From NCBI RefSeq assembly GCF_002564465.1, contig NZ_NUUX01000044.1, positions 61,451 to 125,450 on the forward strand: DNA of 64,000 nt, given 5' to 3'. A model generated the notes under the pieces. That model had not been told where the DNA came from and did not search any database. It worked only from the letters and a program-made list of their open reading frames with translations. Position numbers and translations under genes: made by a program. Shown one piece after another: positions 1 through 8,937 of this stretch (position 1 is its first letter; each line of letters starts with the position of its first letter). The stretch comes from Bacillus sp. AFS088145 (GTDB lineage: Bacteria; Bacillota; Bacilli; Bacillales; Bacillaceae_G).

Positions 1-53
1 CCTTTTACGAAAATTTGGTAATTTAATTGACAAGGTTGTTTTTCAACAGCGTG

Positions 54-79
54 AAACGTAGCTATGCTACGTTTTTTTT
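54..79 (+). terminator. Intrinsic terminator of the gene upstream of the window
   Basis: AAACGTAGC pairs with GCTACGTTT around a three-base loop, followed by a T run. It ends whatever gene enters from the left. The only open tail reading into it is a short frame ending at the TAG at 59-61, too short to identify. Confidence 0.75.
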
Positions 80-159
80 ATTAAATATTTTCAAGCCGTT
101 TTCTGTTTACTTAAAGAATTTTAAAATGTTATAATTTCTTGTGAAATGAGGTGCTGAAA

Positions 160-1128
160 ATGAAAAAAGTAGTATTAATAACAACGGGTGGAACGATTGC
201 TAGTAAACCAAATGCAGAATCAGGTAAATTAGATTCTGGGGCATTGTCAGGTCAAGAAATTGCAGAAATGCTCAATTTACCAAAAGATATAAATGTTATA
301 GTTGATTCTTTTTTCCAAGTTCCAAGTATGCACATAGGCTTCGAACATTGGATGTTGTTAAAGAATAAAATTGAAGAATATTACCAAGATGAAACAATTG
401 ATGGGGTTGTCGTTACCCATGGAACTGATACGTTAGAAGAAACGGCTTATTTTTTAGATTTAACAATTGATGATGATCGTCCAGTTGTTATTACTGGCTC
501 TCAAAGATCACCAGGTGAATTAGGTACCGATGCTTTTATCAATTTAAGACATGCAATTTATACTGCATCTGACGAATCTACTCGAAATGTTGGTTCAGTT
601 GTTGTCTTTAATGAACGTATTTTTACTGCAAAATATGTTAAAAAAGAACATGCATCTAATCTTCAAGGGTTTAACGTATTTGGATTCGGATACCTAGGTA
701 TAATCGATAACGATAAAGTACATATCTATCAAAAACCGGTATTAAAGGATAAATACAAAATCACAAGTGAGTTACCTCAAGTTGATATAATTAAATGTTA
801 TATTGAAGCAAAAGGATATTTAATTAAAGCAGCCGTTGAAAATGGTGCTAAAGGAATTGTCCTTGAAGGCGTTGGAAGAGGACAAGTATCTCCACATATG
901 ACTGAAGAAATTGAAAAAGCAGTTAAAGATGGTATTAAAGTAGTCATTACAACAAGTTCTGAAGAAGGCGAAGTTTATCCTACTTATGATTATTACGGAA
1001 GTGCCTATGATCTAGTAAATAAAGGTGTTATCTTAGGGAAAGATTACGATAGTAAAAAGGCAAGAATTAAATTAACTGTTATGTTAGCATCCGAAGTGAA
1101 TGATATTCTTGAAGGATTTTCTAAATAA
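160..1128 (+). CDS. ansA: L-asparaginase, cytoplasmic type
   Basis: Hydrolyses L-asparagine to aspartate and ammonia. The 322-residue protein begins with the nucleophile motif TGGTIA (residues 9-14, Thr12). The second signature, HGTDT, lies at about residues 87-91, with the conserved Thr-Asp pair. No signal peptide is present, so it should act in the cytoplasm. The ATG at 160 is preferred over the GTG at 151 because the GAGGTG ribosome binding site covers that GTG and sits well spaced before the ATG. It stands alone between two terminators and has its own transcription unit. In B. subtilis the asparaginase gene is elsewhere, so its place beside cmk is a local rearrangement. Confidence 0.9.
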   Translation: MKKVVLITTGGTIASKPNAESGKLDSGALSGQEIAEMLNLPKDINVIVDSFFQVPSMHIGFEHWMLLKNKIEEYYQDETIDGVVVTHGTDTLEETAYFLDLTIDDDRPVVITGSQRSPGELGTDAFINLRHAIYTASDESTRNVGSVVVFNERIFTAKYVKKEHASNLQGFNVFGFGYLGIIDNDKVHIYQKPVLKDKYKITSELPQVDIIKCYIEAKGYLIKAAVENGAKGIVLEGVGRGQVSPHMTEEIEKAVKDGIKVVITTSSEEGEVYPTYDYYGSAYDLVNKGVILGKDYDSKKARIKLTVMLASEVNDILEGFSK

Positions 1129-1152
1129 TTTTTAATTGTTTATACATTTGTC

Positions 1153-1178
1153 AAAAACGTGCTTAGCACGTTTTTTTT
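1153..1178 (+). terminator. Intrinsic terminator after asparaginase
   Basis: AAAAACGTGC and GCACGTTTTT form a tight hairpin with a TTA loop and a run of eight T, 25 bases past the asparaginase stop. Confidence 0.85.
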
Positions 1179-1275
1179 GCTAAGTTTAATACTATGAATA
1201 AAAAATTAAATTCAAAATTGTGTATAAAATTAATTGAAACTAATCATACTGGTAATAAAAAAGGTATGATTTTAA

Positions 1276-1461
1276 ATGAAAAGAATCGAACGAATACTAT
1301 TTAAATTAATTATTATTCAATTATTTTGTTTAGTCATAAGTCAATACGTCTTATCATTCCCTAGTCTTTCTGTCTATTTAACGAAAATTGAATTATATGA
1401 AGGTGTTTCGCAAAAAGCAAAGGACGTAACAAGAGAAGTATATAATCATATTGGTAAATAG
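1276..1461 (+). CDS. ypfB: YpfB-like small membrane protein (DUF5359 type)
   Basis: A 61-residue protein with a basic N-terminus and one hydrophobic segment at about residues 8-30, followed by a short outside or cytoplasmic tail containing YLTKI and YEGV. Sequence style and its place directly before cmk match the B. subtilis YpfB family, whose function is unknown. The ribosome binding site is weak (AAAAAGG, about 12 bases before the ATG). A strong terminator follows, so it is probably monocistronic. The assignment rests on context plus remembered family resemblance. Confidence 0.7.
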   Translation: MKRIERILFKLIIIQLFCLVISQYVLSFPSLSVYLTKIELYEGVSQKAKDVTREVYNHIGK

Positions 1462-1495
1462 ATGAATTCGTCGGAATCATATGGTAATATAAATT

Positions 1496-1527
1496 AAAGC
1501 AGGCTTGCCTGCTTTATTTTTATTTGT
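1496..1527 (+). terminator. Intrinsic terminator after ypfB
   Basis: AAAGCAGGC pairs perfectly with GCCTGCTTT across a two-base loop, then a T-rich tract. A second, weaker TGCTA/TAGCA hairpin with a T run lies at about 1561-1587, just before the cmk ribosome binding site. Confidence 0.8.
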
Positions 1528-1599
1528 TTTTATTTTTTTAGGACATGATAAGATTAAAGGTTGCTATTAAAGTAGCACTTTTTTTATGTAGGAGGACTT

Positions 1600-2280
1600 A
1601 TGAGTAAAAAAATTAGTATAGCGATAGATGGACCTGCAGCTGCAGGTAAAAGTACAGTTGCAAAAATTGTTGCAAAAAAATTAGGATATGTATATATAGA
1701 CACTGGTGCGATGTACCGTGCGCTAACCTTTAAAGCGATCCAAAACAATCTTGATGTAAATAACGAGATGGATTTAAGTAACTTACTTTCAAATATAACG
1801 ATTAAGTTAATACCGGAAGAAGGTACTCAAAAAGTTTTCATCGATGATGTTGATGTTTCAGAGCCAATAAGAACACCAGAAGTAACTAGAAATGTATCAT
1901 TTGTTGCAAAACATAGTTTAGTTCGTGAAAAAATGGTCGATTTACAACGTGAATATGCCGTAAATGGTGGGGTTGTAATGGATGGAAGAGATATTGGGAC
2001 TCATGTATTAGTTGGTGCAGAAGTTAAGATCTTCATGATTGCTTCTGTGGATGAACGAGCTCAAAGAAGACATATCGAAAATGTCAAAAACGGTTTCGAA
2101 AGTGATTTAGAGCAATTGAAAATAGAAATAGCAACAAGAGACCGAATTGACTCGGAAAGAGAAGTTTCACCATTGAAAAAAGCTGATGATGCAATCTCAT
2201 TAGATACTACTTCTAAAAACATTGATGATGTTGTAAATGAAATATTAACGATTGTTGAAGGTAAAATAAAAAATATTTAG
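1600..2280 (+). CDS. cmk: Cytidylate kinase
   Basis: Phosphorylates CMP and dCMP with ATP in pyrimidine nucleotide recycling. The 226-residue length is normal. The P-loop GPAAAGKS is at residues 11-18, the substrate-binding stretch DTGAMYR at 34-40 and GRDIGT at 129-134, all diagnostic of Cmk. The start is fixed by GGAGG four bases before the ATG. A short hairpin with a T run lies just upstream of this ribosome binding site, so some attenuation is possible. The S1-like gene ypfD follows, as in other Bacillus. Confidence 0.97.
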   Translation: MSKKISIAIDGPAAAGKSTVAKIVAKKLGYVYIDTGAMYRALTFKAIQNNLDVNNEMDLSNLLSNITIKLIPEEGTQKVFIDDVDVSEPIRTPEVTRNVSFVAKHSLVREKMVDLQREYAVNGGVVMDGRDIGTHVLVGAEVKIFMIASVDERAQRRHIENVKNGFESDLEQLKIEIATRDRIDSEREVSPLKKADDAISLDTTSKNIDDVVNEILTIVEGKIKNI

Positions 2281-2388
2281 AAGAATTAGTCATCAGATTT
2301 CTTGACTTTTCTGCTTATTTATTAGAAGGTAAAAGAGGATAATACATAATTGGTCTATCCATTTTTAAATCATAAGGAGGAATATGAC

Positions 2389-3507
2389 ATGGTTGAAAAA
2401 GTAATGCCAGAAGTTGGGGAAATTATCTCATGTGTAGTAGAACAAATTGAAGATAAGCAAGCAATCGTAGGTTTCGGTGGAAAAACAGATGGTATTCTTC
2501 CAATAAAAGAAATTTCAAACGTACATATTGAAAATGTAAGTGACGCGCTAACTGTTGGACAAGAAATTGAATTAAAGGTTATTAAAGTTGAGGAAGACAC
2601 AGTTGTTTTTTCTAAACGTGCCGTAGATTCAGTTAAAGCTTGGGAACAATTAGAAGGAAAATTAGCTAGTAAAGAAGTTTTTGAAGTGATCGTAACAGAG
2701 CAAGTAAATGGTGGACTCATTGCAGACGTAGGCGTTCGTGGATTTATTCCGGCTTCACTTGTTTCAAAAAAATTCGTTGAAGATTTAGGAAGCTATGTTG
2801 GTCAATCGCTTGAAGTAGTGATTGAAGAACTAGATCGCGAAAAAAATCGAGTAATCCTATCTCATAAAGCTGTTGAGCAATTAAATGAAGTTGAAAATCG
2901 CCGTCAAGCATTCTCTTCTATTAAAGTTGGGCAAATCGTTGAAGGTAAAGTAGAAAGATTAACAAATTTCGGTGCTTTTGTAAATATTGGTGGAGTCGAT
3001 GGATTAGTCCATGTGTCTCAAATGTCTCATAAACGAGTTACAAAGCCTGAAGAGATTGTAGCGGTAGGAGATACTGTAAAAGTTCAAGTTCTTTCAATTG
3101 ACACAGATACTAACCGTATTGCTTTATCAATGAAAGCAATTCAGCCAGGACCATGGGATCAATTAAATCCAAGCATTAAAGCAGAAGCAGTAGTTGAAGG
3201 GACCGTAAAACGTCTTACAAACTTTGGTGCTTTTGTAGAAGTTCAAAATGGAATTGAAGGATTAGTTCATGTTTCTCAAATTGCTGATAAACATATTAAA
3301 AATCCAAACGAAGTCCTAACAGTTGGTCAAGAAGTAAAAGTTAAAGTTTTAGATATTAACCCTACTGAAAAACGCTTATCATTAAGCATTAAAGAAGCTG
3401 GTGAAGCTGAACTTCAAGAGGATATTGCTAAATACGTACAACCAAGTGAAAGTGGTTTCCAATTAAGCGAACTACTTGGTGATAAATTAAATAAATTTAA
3501 AAAATAA
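2389..3507 (+). CDS. ypfD: Ribosomal protein S1 homologue YpfD (four S1 domains)
   Basis: RNA-binding protein of 372 residues with four S1-type OB folds at roughly residues 11-78, 95-163, 181-250 and 266-335. The last two carry the conserved GxVxRLTNFGAFV and GLVHVSQ core. The proteobacterial S1 has six such domains; Gram-positive YpfD is shorter and need not be a stoichiometric ribosomal protein. The ATG at 2389 follows AAGGAGG with eight bases of spacing; the upstream in-frame TTG at 2350 has no such site. A strong terminator follows. Confidence 0.93.
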   Translation: MVEKVMPEVGEIISCVVEQIEDKQAIVGFGGKTDGILPIKEISNVHIENVSDALTVGQEIELKVIKVEEDTVVFSKRAVDSVKAWEQLEGKLASKEVFEVIVTEQVNGGLIADVGVRGFIPASLVSKKFVEDLGSYVGQSLEVVIEELDREKNRVILSHKAVEQLNEVENRRQAFSSIKVGQIVEGKVERLTNFGAFVNIGGVDGLVHVSQMSHKRVTKPEEIVAVGDTVKVQVLSIDTDTNRIALSMKAIQPGPWDQLNPSIKAEAVVEGTVKRLTNFGAFVEVQNGIEGLVHVSQIADKHIKNPNEVLTVGQEVKVKVLDINPTEKRLSLSIKEAGEAELQEDIAKYVQPSESGFQLSELLGDKLNKFKK

Positions 3508-3510
3508 TAA

Positions 3511-3543
3511 AAAATCCTTCAGCCATTTGCTGAAGGATTTTTA
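3511..3543 (+). terminator. Terminator after ypfD, probably bidirectional
   Basis: A 13-bp perfect stem, AAAATCCTTCAGC against its complement, with a CATTT loop. Both flanks are A or T rich, so it can serve ypfD and the convergent ypzI. Confidence 0.85.
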
Positions 3544-3554
3544 ATTGGCACACT

Positions 3555-3692
3555 TTAGTTATGTTGATTTTCTGCTCTTGCTTCTTCAGGTGTGTCTAAA
3601 CGCGTAGCACCTTTGTTATGAATGCTTTGATCTCGATCAGATTCAACTCTTCTAGATTGCTTAAGTTTCTTTTCTTGACGATCTTTTCCCAC
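3555..3692 (-). CDS. ypzI: YpzI family small protein
   Basis: A 45-residue, highly charged, soluble protein starting MGKDRQEKK and containing RRVESDRDQ and GATRLDTPEEAR. It resembles the YpzI family, found in the same place between ypfD and yphA in B. subtilis. The function is unknown. Translation starts at a GTG preceded by GGAGGTG with good spacing. It is convergent with ypfD, sharing the terminator. The combination of family resemblance, ribosome binding site and position makes it a real gene despite its size. Confidence 0.85.
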   Translation of the reverse strand: MGKDRQEKKLKQSRRVESDRDQSIHNKGATRLDTPEEARAENQHN

Positions 3693-3820
3693 TCGTTTCA
3701 CCTCCAAAAAAATCTCTTTTATAGATTCGTGTTAAATGCAACTTCTTATACACTTTCTTTTCTATTTGATTATTTTTGAAATATGAATTGTTCATACTAG
3801 TACTATTAGGAGGTATTCGT

Positions 3821-4411
3821 GTGCAGGGTAGTCTATTTATCATTACTTCTTGGATTATTGTTTTATTTCTTTTGCTTTATCGGGATCGAACTAAGAAGAG
3901 TTTCTTGTATTTAGCGGGAGTGCTTATATTAATCAGCTGTTCAGCTTACACAATTGATCTATTTTCAATTGAAATAAATTTTTCATATATCATTATAATT
4001 TTTATCATAAGCTACTTTATTAGCTTATTAAAATTAATTGAACAAATCGTTCATTTCTTTAAAGGCCTGATTATAGGCATGACATATAGTGTAGTTACAC
4101 TGCTTTCGATTTATGATCCTGCAAGCTTTTTTATTAATGAGATGATAATTAGTTCATTTTTAGTAATACTACTTTCTTTCTTTTTAAGTAAATCCTATTA
4201 TGACAAAATACGTTATATAACAATTGGTTTAGTTCAGGGAGACATTTTTAATTATATTACGTTTAAGTCGATTAATTTTAAATATATAATTGGAGATTTA
4301 AATTGGTTTGATACTTTATTTATGTCCATTTTATTATTGTCAGCTATTCAATTCATCGTAATTTACGTATCAAAAATAAGCCTCAAAAATAGAAAATTAC
4401 TAAAAAGTTGA
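3821..4411 (+). CDS. yphA: YphA family multi-pass membrane protein
   Basis: A 196-residue integral membrane protein with six or so hydrophobic segments spread over its whole length and few charged residues between them. It occupies the place of yphA between ypzI and der. The GTG at 3821 is chosen because AGGAGG at 3808-3813 precedes it at the right distance; upstream in-frame codons lack a site. No catalytic motif is visible and its job is unknown. Confidence 0.75.
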   Translation: MQGSLFIITSWIIVLFLLLYRDRTKKSFLYLAGVLILISCSAYTIDLFSIEINFSYIIIIFIISYFISLLKLIEQIVHFFKGLIIGMTYSVVTLLSIYDPASFFINEMIISSFLVILLSFFLSKSYYDKIRYITIGLVQGDIFNYITFKSINFKYIIGDLNWFDTLFMSILLLSAIQFIVIYVSKISLKNRKLLKS

Positions 4412-4543
4412 AGTGTATTGGTCTTTTCTCATATTTTTTGTTAAAATAGATAAGTTATTTAAATAAATTAATTTTTAAAACTAAACTAAAACTCATTTAG
4501 ATGATTTAAATGGTACATAGTTATGCTAGGAAGGATGAATTAA

Positions 4544-5854
4544 ATGTCTAAACCGACAGTTGCAATAGTTGGGCGACCAAATGTAGGGAAATCAACTATT
4601 TTTAATAGGATAGTGGGAGAAAGAATTTCAATTGTAGAAGATATTCCAGGGGTTACTCGTGATCGTATTTACAGTTCAGGAGAGTGGTTAAATCAAGAAT
4701 TTAGTTTAATCGATACAGGTGGAATTGACATTGGTGATGAGCCATTTTTAGAGCAAATTCGTCAACAAGCTGAAATCGCAATTGATGAAGCGGATGTTAT
4801 TATTTTTCTAACAAATGGCCGCGAGGGTGTTACAGCAGCAGATGAGGAAGTTGCTAAAATCCTTTATAAAACAAAAAAACCGGTAGTATTAGCCGTTAAT
4901 AAAGTCGATAATCCTGAAATGAGAAGCGATATTTACGACTTTTATGCATTAGGATTCGGAGAAGTATTTCCAATTTCAGGTTCACATGGTTTAGGACTAG
5001 GAGATTTACTTGATGAAGTAGTAAAACATTTCCCTGAACAAGAAGATGATAATTATGATGAAGAGACAATTAAATTTAGTTTAATTGGTCGACCAAACGT
5101 AGGTAAGTCTTCTTTAGTAAATGCATTATTAGGTCAAGAACGTGTAATTGTAAGTAATGTTGCTGGAACTACACGTGATGCTGTCGATACACCTTATTCA
5201 AAAGATGGCCAAGACTATGTCATTATCGATACAGCTGGTATGAGAAAAAAAGGTAAAGTATATGAAAGTACGGAAAAATACAGCGTATTACGTGCTTTAC
5301 GTGCAATCGAGAGATCAGATGTCGTCTTAGTCGTATTAGATGGTGAAGAAGGTATTATCGAACAAGATAAGAAAATAGCTGGATATGCACATCAAGCAGG
5401 TAGATCAGTTGTTATTGTTGTAAATAAATGGGATGCAGTAGAAAAAGATGAAAAAACGATGAATGAATTCATTGAAAACATTCGAGCACATTTCCAATTC
5501 TTAGACTATGCGCCAATTGTATTCCTATCAGCTAAAACGAAGAAAAGAACTCAAACTTTATTACCAATGATTAATAAAGCATGTGAAAGCCATAGTTTAC
5601 GTGTTCCAACAAATGTATTAAATGATGTTATTATGGATGCAATTGCGGTGAATCCAACACCAACACATAATGGACAAAGATTAAGAGTGTATTATGCAAC
5701 TCAAGTAGCAATTAAACCACCTACATTTGTTGTTTTTGTAAATGATCCTGAATTACTTCACTTTAGTTATGAGCGTTTCTTAGAAAATCGTATTAGAGAT
5801 GCTTTTGATTTTGAGGGATCTCCAATTAAGATCATCGGTCGCGCACGAGCGTAA
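4544..5854 (+). CDS. der: Ribosome biogenesis GTPase Der (EngA)
   Basis: Essential double GTPase for 50S subunit maturation. 436 residues. The first G domain has GRPNVGKS at 10-17, the DTGG switch at about 57-60 and NKVD at 119-122. The second repeats GRPNVGKS at 182-189, then [10 protein letters not shown] and NKWD. A KH-like C-terminal domain follows. Length and tandem domains are standard. The ATG has an AGGAAGGA site. It is followed 41 bases later by gpsA on the same strand with no terminator, so the two are probably co-transcribed as in B. subtilis. Confidence 0.98.
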   Translation: MSKPTVAIVGRPNVGKSTIFNRIVGERISIVEDIPGVTRDRIYSSGEWLNQEFSLIDTGGIDIGDEPFLEQIRQQAEIAIDEADVIIFLTNGREGVTAADEEVAKILYKTKKPVVLAVNKVDNPEMRSDIYDFYALGFGEVFPISGSHGLGLGDLLDEVVKHFPEQEDDNYDEETIKFSLIGRPNVGKSSLVNALLGQERVIVSNVAGTTRDAVDTPYSKDGQDYVIIDTAGMRKKGKVYESTEKYSVLRALRAIERSDVVLVVLDGEEGIIEQDKKIAGYAHQAGRSVVIVVNKWDAVEKDEKTMNEFIENIRAHFQFLDYAPIVFLSAKTKKRTQTLLPMINKACESHSLRVPTNVLNDVIMDAIAVNPTPTHNGQRLRVYYATQVAIKPPTFVVFVNDPELLHFSYERFLENRIRDAFDFEGSPIKIIGRARA

Positions 5855-5895
5855 TTCGAGTAAAATATGGATTCTTTATGAAGGGGAGTGTTGAT

Positions 5896-6933
5896 TTGGA
5901 AAAAATCGCTGTTTTAGGTGCAGGCAGTTGGGGAACTGCTTTAGCCATGGTTTTATCAGATAATGGGCATGCGGTTACTTTATGGGGAAACAAATCCGAA
6001 CAAATAAATGAAATAAATGAACAGCATACTAATAAAAGATACTTGCCAGAAATTAATTTACCCCAAAATTTAAAGGCATCAGTCAATTTAAAGGAAGCTA
6101 TTAATGGAGCTAACTATATTTTGCTTGTTGTTCCAACTAAAGCAATAAGAGAAGTTTGCCAACAATTAAATAATGAATTAACGAACGAGGTTACAATAAT
6201 CCATGCAAGTAAAGGGATTGAGCCAGACACATCTAAGCGTGTTTCAGAAATGATCTCTGAAGAAATTGATTCGAAATTCTTAAAATCAGTAGTTGTATTA
6301 TCAGGTCCAAGTCATGCTGAAGAAGTTGCTTTAAGACACCCAACGACTGTAACATCGGCATCTAAAAATATGGAAGATGCGGAAATTGTTCAAGAATTAT
6401 TCTCAAATGGTTATTTCCGTGTATACACAAACGAAGATGTAATTGGTGTAGAAATTGGTGGAGCATTAAAGAATATTATCGCACTTGCCGCTGGAATTAC
6501 TGACGGACTTGGATATGGCGACAACGCGAAGGCTGCGTTAATGACACGAGGACTTGCAGAAATAATTCGTTTAGGTAAGGCTATGGGAGCTAATACTCAA
6601 ACTTTTGCTGGTTTAACTGGAATGGGCGACTTAATCGTAACTTGTACGAGTGTTCATAGCCGTAACTGGAGAGCTGGTAATTTATTAGGGGAAGGCAAAT
6701 CTTTAGACGAAGTATTAGATAATATGGGTATGGTCGTTGAAGGAGTTCGCACGACAAAGGCTGCATATCAATTAGCAAAACAAGTAAATGTAGAAATGCC
6801 GATTGTTAATGAATTACACGCAGTATTATTTGAAAATAAAAATCCAAAATTAGCAGTTGATGCACTTATGTCTCGTGTAAAAAAACATGAGGGTGAAAGT
6901 ACTTCAAATTATATAAGCGATCTTACTGAGTAA
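5896..6933 (+). CDS. gpsA: Glycerol-3-phosphate dehydrogenase [NAD(P)+]
   Basis: Reduces dihydroxyacetone phosphate to sn-glycerol-3-phosphate for phospholipid synthesis. The nucleotide-binding GAGSWG is at residues 8-13, and the conserved GGALKNI segment carries the catalytic lysine. The TTG start at 5896 follows AGGGGAG and gives 345 residues, the usual length; an in-frame ATG 18 bases upstream would overlap the ribosome binding site. It lies directly after der. Confidence 0.97.
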   Translation: MEKIAVLGAGSWGTALAMVLSDNGHAVTLWGNKSEQINEINEQHTNKRYLPEINLPQNLKASVNLKEAINGANYILLVVPTKAIREVCQQLNNELTNEVTIIHASKGIEPDTSKRVSEMISEEIDSKFLKSVVVLSGPSHAEEVALRHPTTVTSASKNMEDAEIVQELFSNGYFRVYTNEDVIGVEIGGALKNIIALAAGITDGLGYGDNAKAALMTRGLAEIIRLGKAMGANTQTFAGLTGMGDLIVTCTSVHSRNWRAGNLLGEGKSLDEVLDNMGMVVEGVRTTKAAYQLAKQVNVEMPIVNELHAVLFENKNPKLAVDALMSRVKKHEGESTSNYISDLTE

Positions 6934-7095
6934 TTAATTTTATTTAAATAGATACAAATTATAAAAACTTGATTTTTCAGACTGAAAGCATTAAAACTTA
7001 GTTTTAGTGCTTTTTCTTTTTTGGACTAAAATAGGCGTTTCACCATTTCTCTTTTTTTGCATAGCATATGTTGTATAGAAAAGAAGGAGGTTTGA

Positions 7096-7365
7096 ATGGT
7101 GACTAATAATAATCCAAATGGTTTCTTCGATAAAATTGAAAAGAAAGCTAATGTAAGCAAATCAGATATTTTTAAAGTCGCTGATTCAGTAAAAGATGCA
7201 AACTTTAAAGATGAAGCAACTGTTAGAAAACTAGTTCGTCAAATTGCATTGATGACAGGTCGTCAAGTTTCTAAGGAAAAAGAAGACAAAATCGTTCAAG
7301 CAATTGTTACAAATAATATGCCATTAGATTTTCAATCATTAACAAATATGTTTAAACAAAAATAA
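7096..7365 (+). CDS. spoVIF: Stage VI sporulation protein F-like protein
   Basis: An 89-residue soluble protein containing FFDKIEKKANV near the N-terminus and the motif RQIALMTGRQVSKEKEDKI, the pattern of the SpoVIF family. In B. subtilis this protein helps spore coat assembly under GerE and SigK control. The ribosome binding site GAAGGAGG is strong. A weak hairpin with T run lies upstream near 6984-7022. In B. subtilis the spoVIF gene sits elsewhere, so this position after gpsA is a variant seen in other spore formers. Confidence 0.75.
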   Translation: MVTNNNPNGFFDKIEKKANVSKSDIFKVADSVKDANFKDEATVRKLVRQIALMTGRQVSKEKEDKIVQAIVTNNMPLDFQSLTNMFKQK

Positions 7366-7806
7366 TTGGGCTTATTCTTCAGCGATGTATTTAGTGCATA
7401 ATCATACATTTTCGCATACTATAGAATGACTTATACCGGATGTATTCTGGTGGGTGTTAGTCGAGGATGATTACGAAGCAATTGCCCCAGTTTGCTTCGA
7501 AGAAAGAAGGAGTATATTTTTACTTTTTCTTTCTTTTTATTTTGTTCTTTTAAATATGTGAATGGCCCCGAATCCTCCTTGGTTGGATTTTATCAAGGAG
7601 GCATTTTGATGGTGTTTGTTAAGGTTGTAACTAGTGAATATGTTCTAATGTTTTTTTATGAAGTAGGAAATAAATTTATAGCAGACAAGTATACGTAGGC
7701 ATTAAATAAGTCGATAATGTCTTAATAGGATTAAAAAGATTTTAATTCAAATCATGTGATTATTTTGATACTATAATAATGGTAGAAAATACATAGGGGG
7801 AACATA
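7366..7806. other. 441-base intergenic region with three successive hairpins
   Basis: Hairpin 1 is CGAAGCAA at 7474-7481 pairing TTGCTTCG at 7492-7499. Hairpin 2 is a purine-rich arm from about 7502 pairing, with G-U pairs, to a pyrimidine-rich tract ending near 7545, which is terminator-like. Hairpin 3 is CCTCCTTG at 7574-7581 pairing CAAGGAGG at 7594-7601. The stretch at 7425-7500 is also richer in G and C than its surroundings. It could be a small RNA or decayed sequence. Confidence 0.45.
7609..7698 (+). CDS. Possible 29-residue peptide with hairpin-locked start
   Basis: An ATG frame of 29 residues, starting MVFVKVV and ending IADKYT. It is preceded by AAGGAGG with seven bases of spacing, one of the best ribosome binding sites in the region. 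That site is fully paired in an 8-bp hairpin (7574-7601), so translation would need the stem to open. No relative is recognised. It could be chance, since composition alone does not prove coding. Confidence 0.3.
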   Translation: MVFVKVVTSEYVLMFFYEVGNKFIADKYT

Positions 7807-8004
7807 ATGAACGCGGCACATATTAATGAAATTATTTCTTTTGTAGGAATCGGATTAATGCTTTTATCATTATTTTTAATTTTCTTGAGTAGAAACAAAA
7901 TAAAAATAAAATTTTTAAAAATGATTACAGCCTTCATTGCATATATGTCTTTAATTATTTCGGGGATTTTAATTACATATATCGTATTAAGCTGGCCTAG
8001 TTAA
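7807..8004 (+). CDS. yphE: YphE-like DUF2768 membrane protein
   Basis: A 65-residue protein with two hydrophobic helices at about residues 10-30 and 40-62 joined by a short basic loop (SRNKIKIKFLK). It matches the DUF2768 pattern and the position of yphE before yphF in B. subtilis. The ribosome binding site is TAGGGGG. The yphF gene begins 21 bases after its stop, so the two probably form an operon. Function unknown. Confidence 0.75.
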   Translation: MNAAHINEIISFVGIGLMLLSLFLIFLSRNKIKIKFLKMITAFIAYMSLIISGILITYIVLSWPS

Positions 8005-8024
8005 TGAGAATAAAGGGGACTAAC

Positions 8025-8741
8025 ATGAAAAAGCTATTTCTTTCCATTCTAATGTGCTTTGTTATAAGTCTATTAAGTGGCTGTTTATATCCACAAGATA
8101 AACTTGCACAAAATCAAGTACCATATGATGATCAATTGCAATCTGTTCAAACTGCAGTTAATAAATTTAAGGAAAACAATTCAGGAATGTTACCTATAAA
8201 AAACAAGGATATGAATACACCTATTTATATTAAATATCCAATTGATTTTACAAAACTAACACCTGGCTATTTAAGTGATGCACCTGGTAATTCTTATGAA
8301 AATGGTGGTATCTTTCAGTACGTATTAGTAGATGCAGAGAAGAATCCGACTGTTAAATTAGTCGATCTTAGAATTGTAGAAAAACTAAGAGATGTTTCAT
8401 TAAGAGTACAAGTTTATAAAGATAAACATACTTACCCACCAATCAAGAAAACATTGGCTAATGGTGTTTTTCTATTAAACTATAAAAAGATGGGTTTCAA
8501 GGAAGAACCTTTTGTAGTCAGTCCTTATAGCAATAAGAACTTACCAATCATCATGGGGAATGATGGGGAGTTTTATGTTGACTATTCAACTGATTTATAT
8601 GCAAAAATCAAAGAAGCGAAAAATTATAAGTTCGGTGAAGATATTCGTTCTATCTTAGTAAAAGACTCACCAATCGTGCCTGCATACTCACTTCCATATA
8701 CGATTAAAGATGGACAACCTGTGTTTTTAGAACAAAAATAA
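8025..8741 (+). CDS. yphF: YphF-like lipoprotein
   Basis: A 238-residue exported protein. The N-terminus MKKLFL, a hydrophobic stretch and the lipobox LLSGC, with Cys20 as lipidation site, mark a lipoprotein anchored on the outer face of the membrane. The rest is hydrophilic with no catalytic motif recognised. AAGGGGA precedes the ATG. It follows yphE closely and comes before spoIVA, as in B. subtilis, where it is poorly characterised. Confidence 0.8.
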   Translation: MKKLFLSILMCFVISLLSGCLYPQDKLAQNQVPYDDQLQSVQTAVNKFKENNSGMLPIKNKDMNTPIYIKYPIDFTKLTPGYLSDAPGNSYENGGIFQYVLVDAEKNPTVKLVDLRIVEKLRDVSLRVQVYKDKHTYPPIKKTLANGVFLLNYKKMGFKEEPFVVSPYSNKNLPIIMGNDGEFYVDYSTDLYAKIKEAKNYKFGEDIRSILVKDSPIVPAYSLPYTIKDGQPVFLEQK

Positions 8742-8755
8742 ATAATATAAATCAT

Positions 8756-8800
8756 AATCCTTTGATAAAAGAATACATTTTATCGAAGGATTCTTTTATT
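8756..8800 (+). terminator. Terminator after yphF
   Basis: A near-perfect 15-bp stem, AATCCTTTGATAAAA with TTTTATCGAAGGATT, around GAATACA, followed by CTTTTATTT. Confidence 0.8.
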
Positions 8801-8838
8801 TGATCCCAAGTGAATAAAAAGAAAAAATAAAAAATCTT

Positions 8839-8869
8839 GTCATAACTCACTAGGACAACATCATAGAAT
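8839..8869 (+). promoter_or_regulatory. Candidate SigE promoter of spoIVA
   Basis: GTCATAACT at 8839-8847 and CATAGAAT at 8862-8869 resemble the SigE -35 (ATA core) and -10 (CATACAAT) boxes with a fitting distance. In B. subtilis spoIVA is transcribed by SigE in the mother cell. This reading is by eye. Confidence 0.5.
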
Positions 8870-8937
8870 GATATTGTCATAGGTATACTACTTCAAGTCA
8901 ATTATTCCCATGTATTGATAAATCGGGAGGGGAACAC

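Noticed and set aside
2-61. C-terminal tail of an upstream gene ending at 59-61
   Set aside because: Only 19 residues are readable and no family can be named; other frames are also open for a short way.
7492-7698. 68-codon open frame between spoVIF and yphE
   Set aside because: Its start lies inside a hairpin arm without a ribosome binding site. Only the 29-codon frame from 7609 has one, and that is listed with low confidence.
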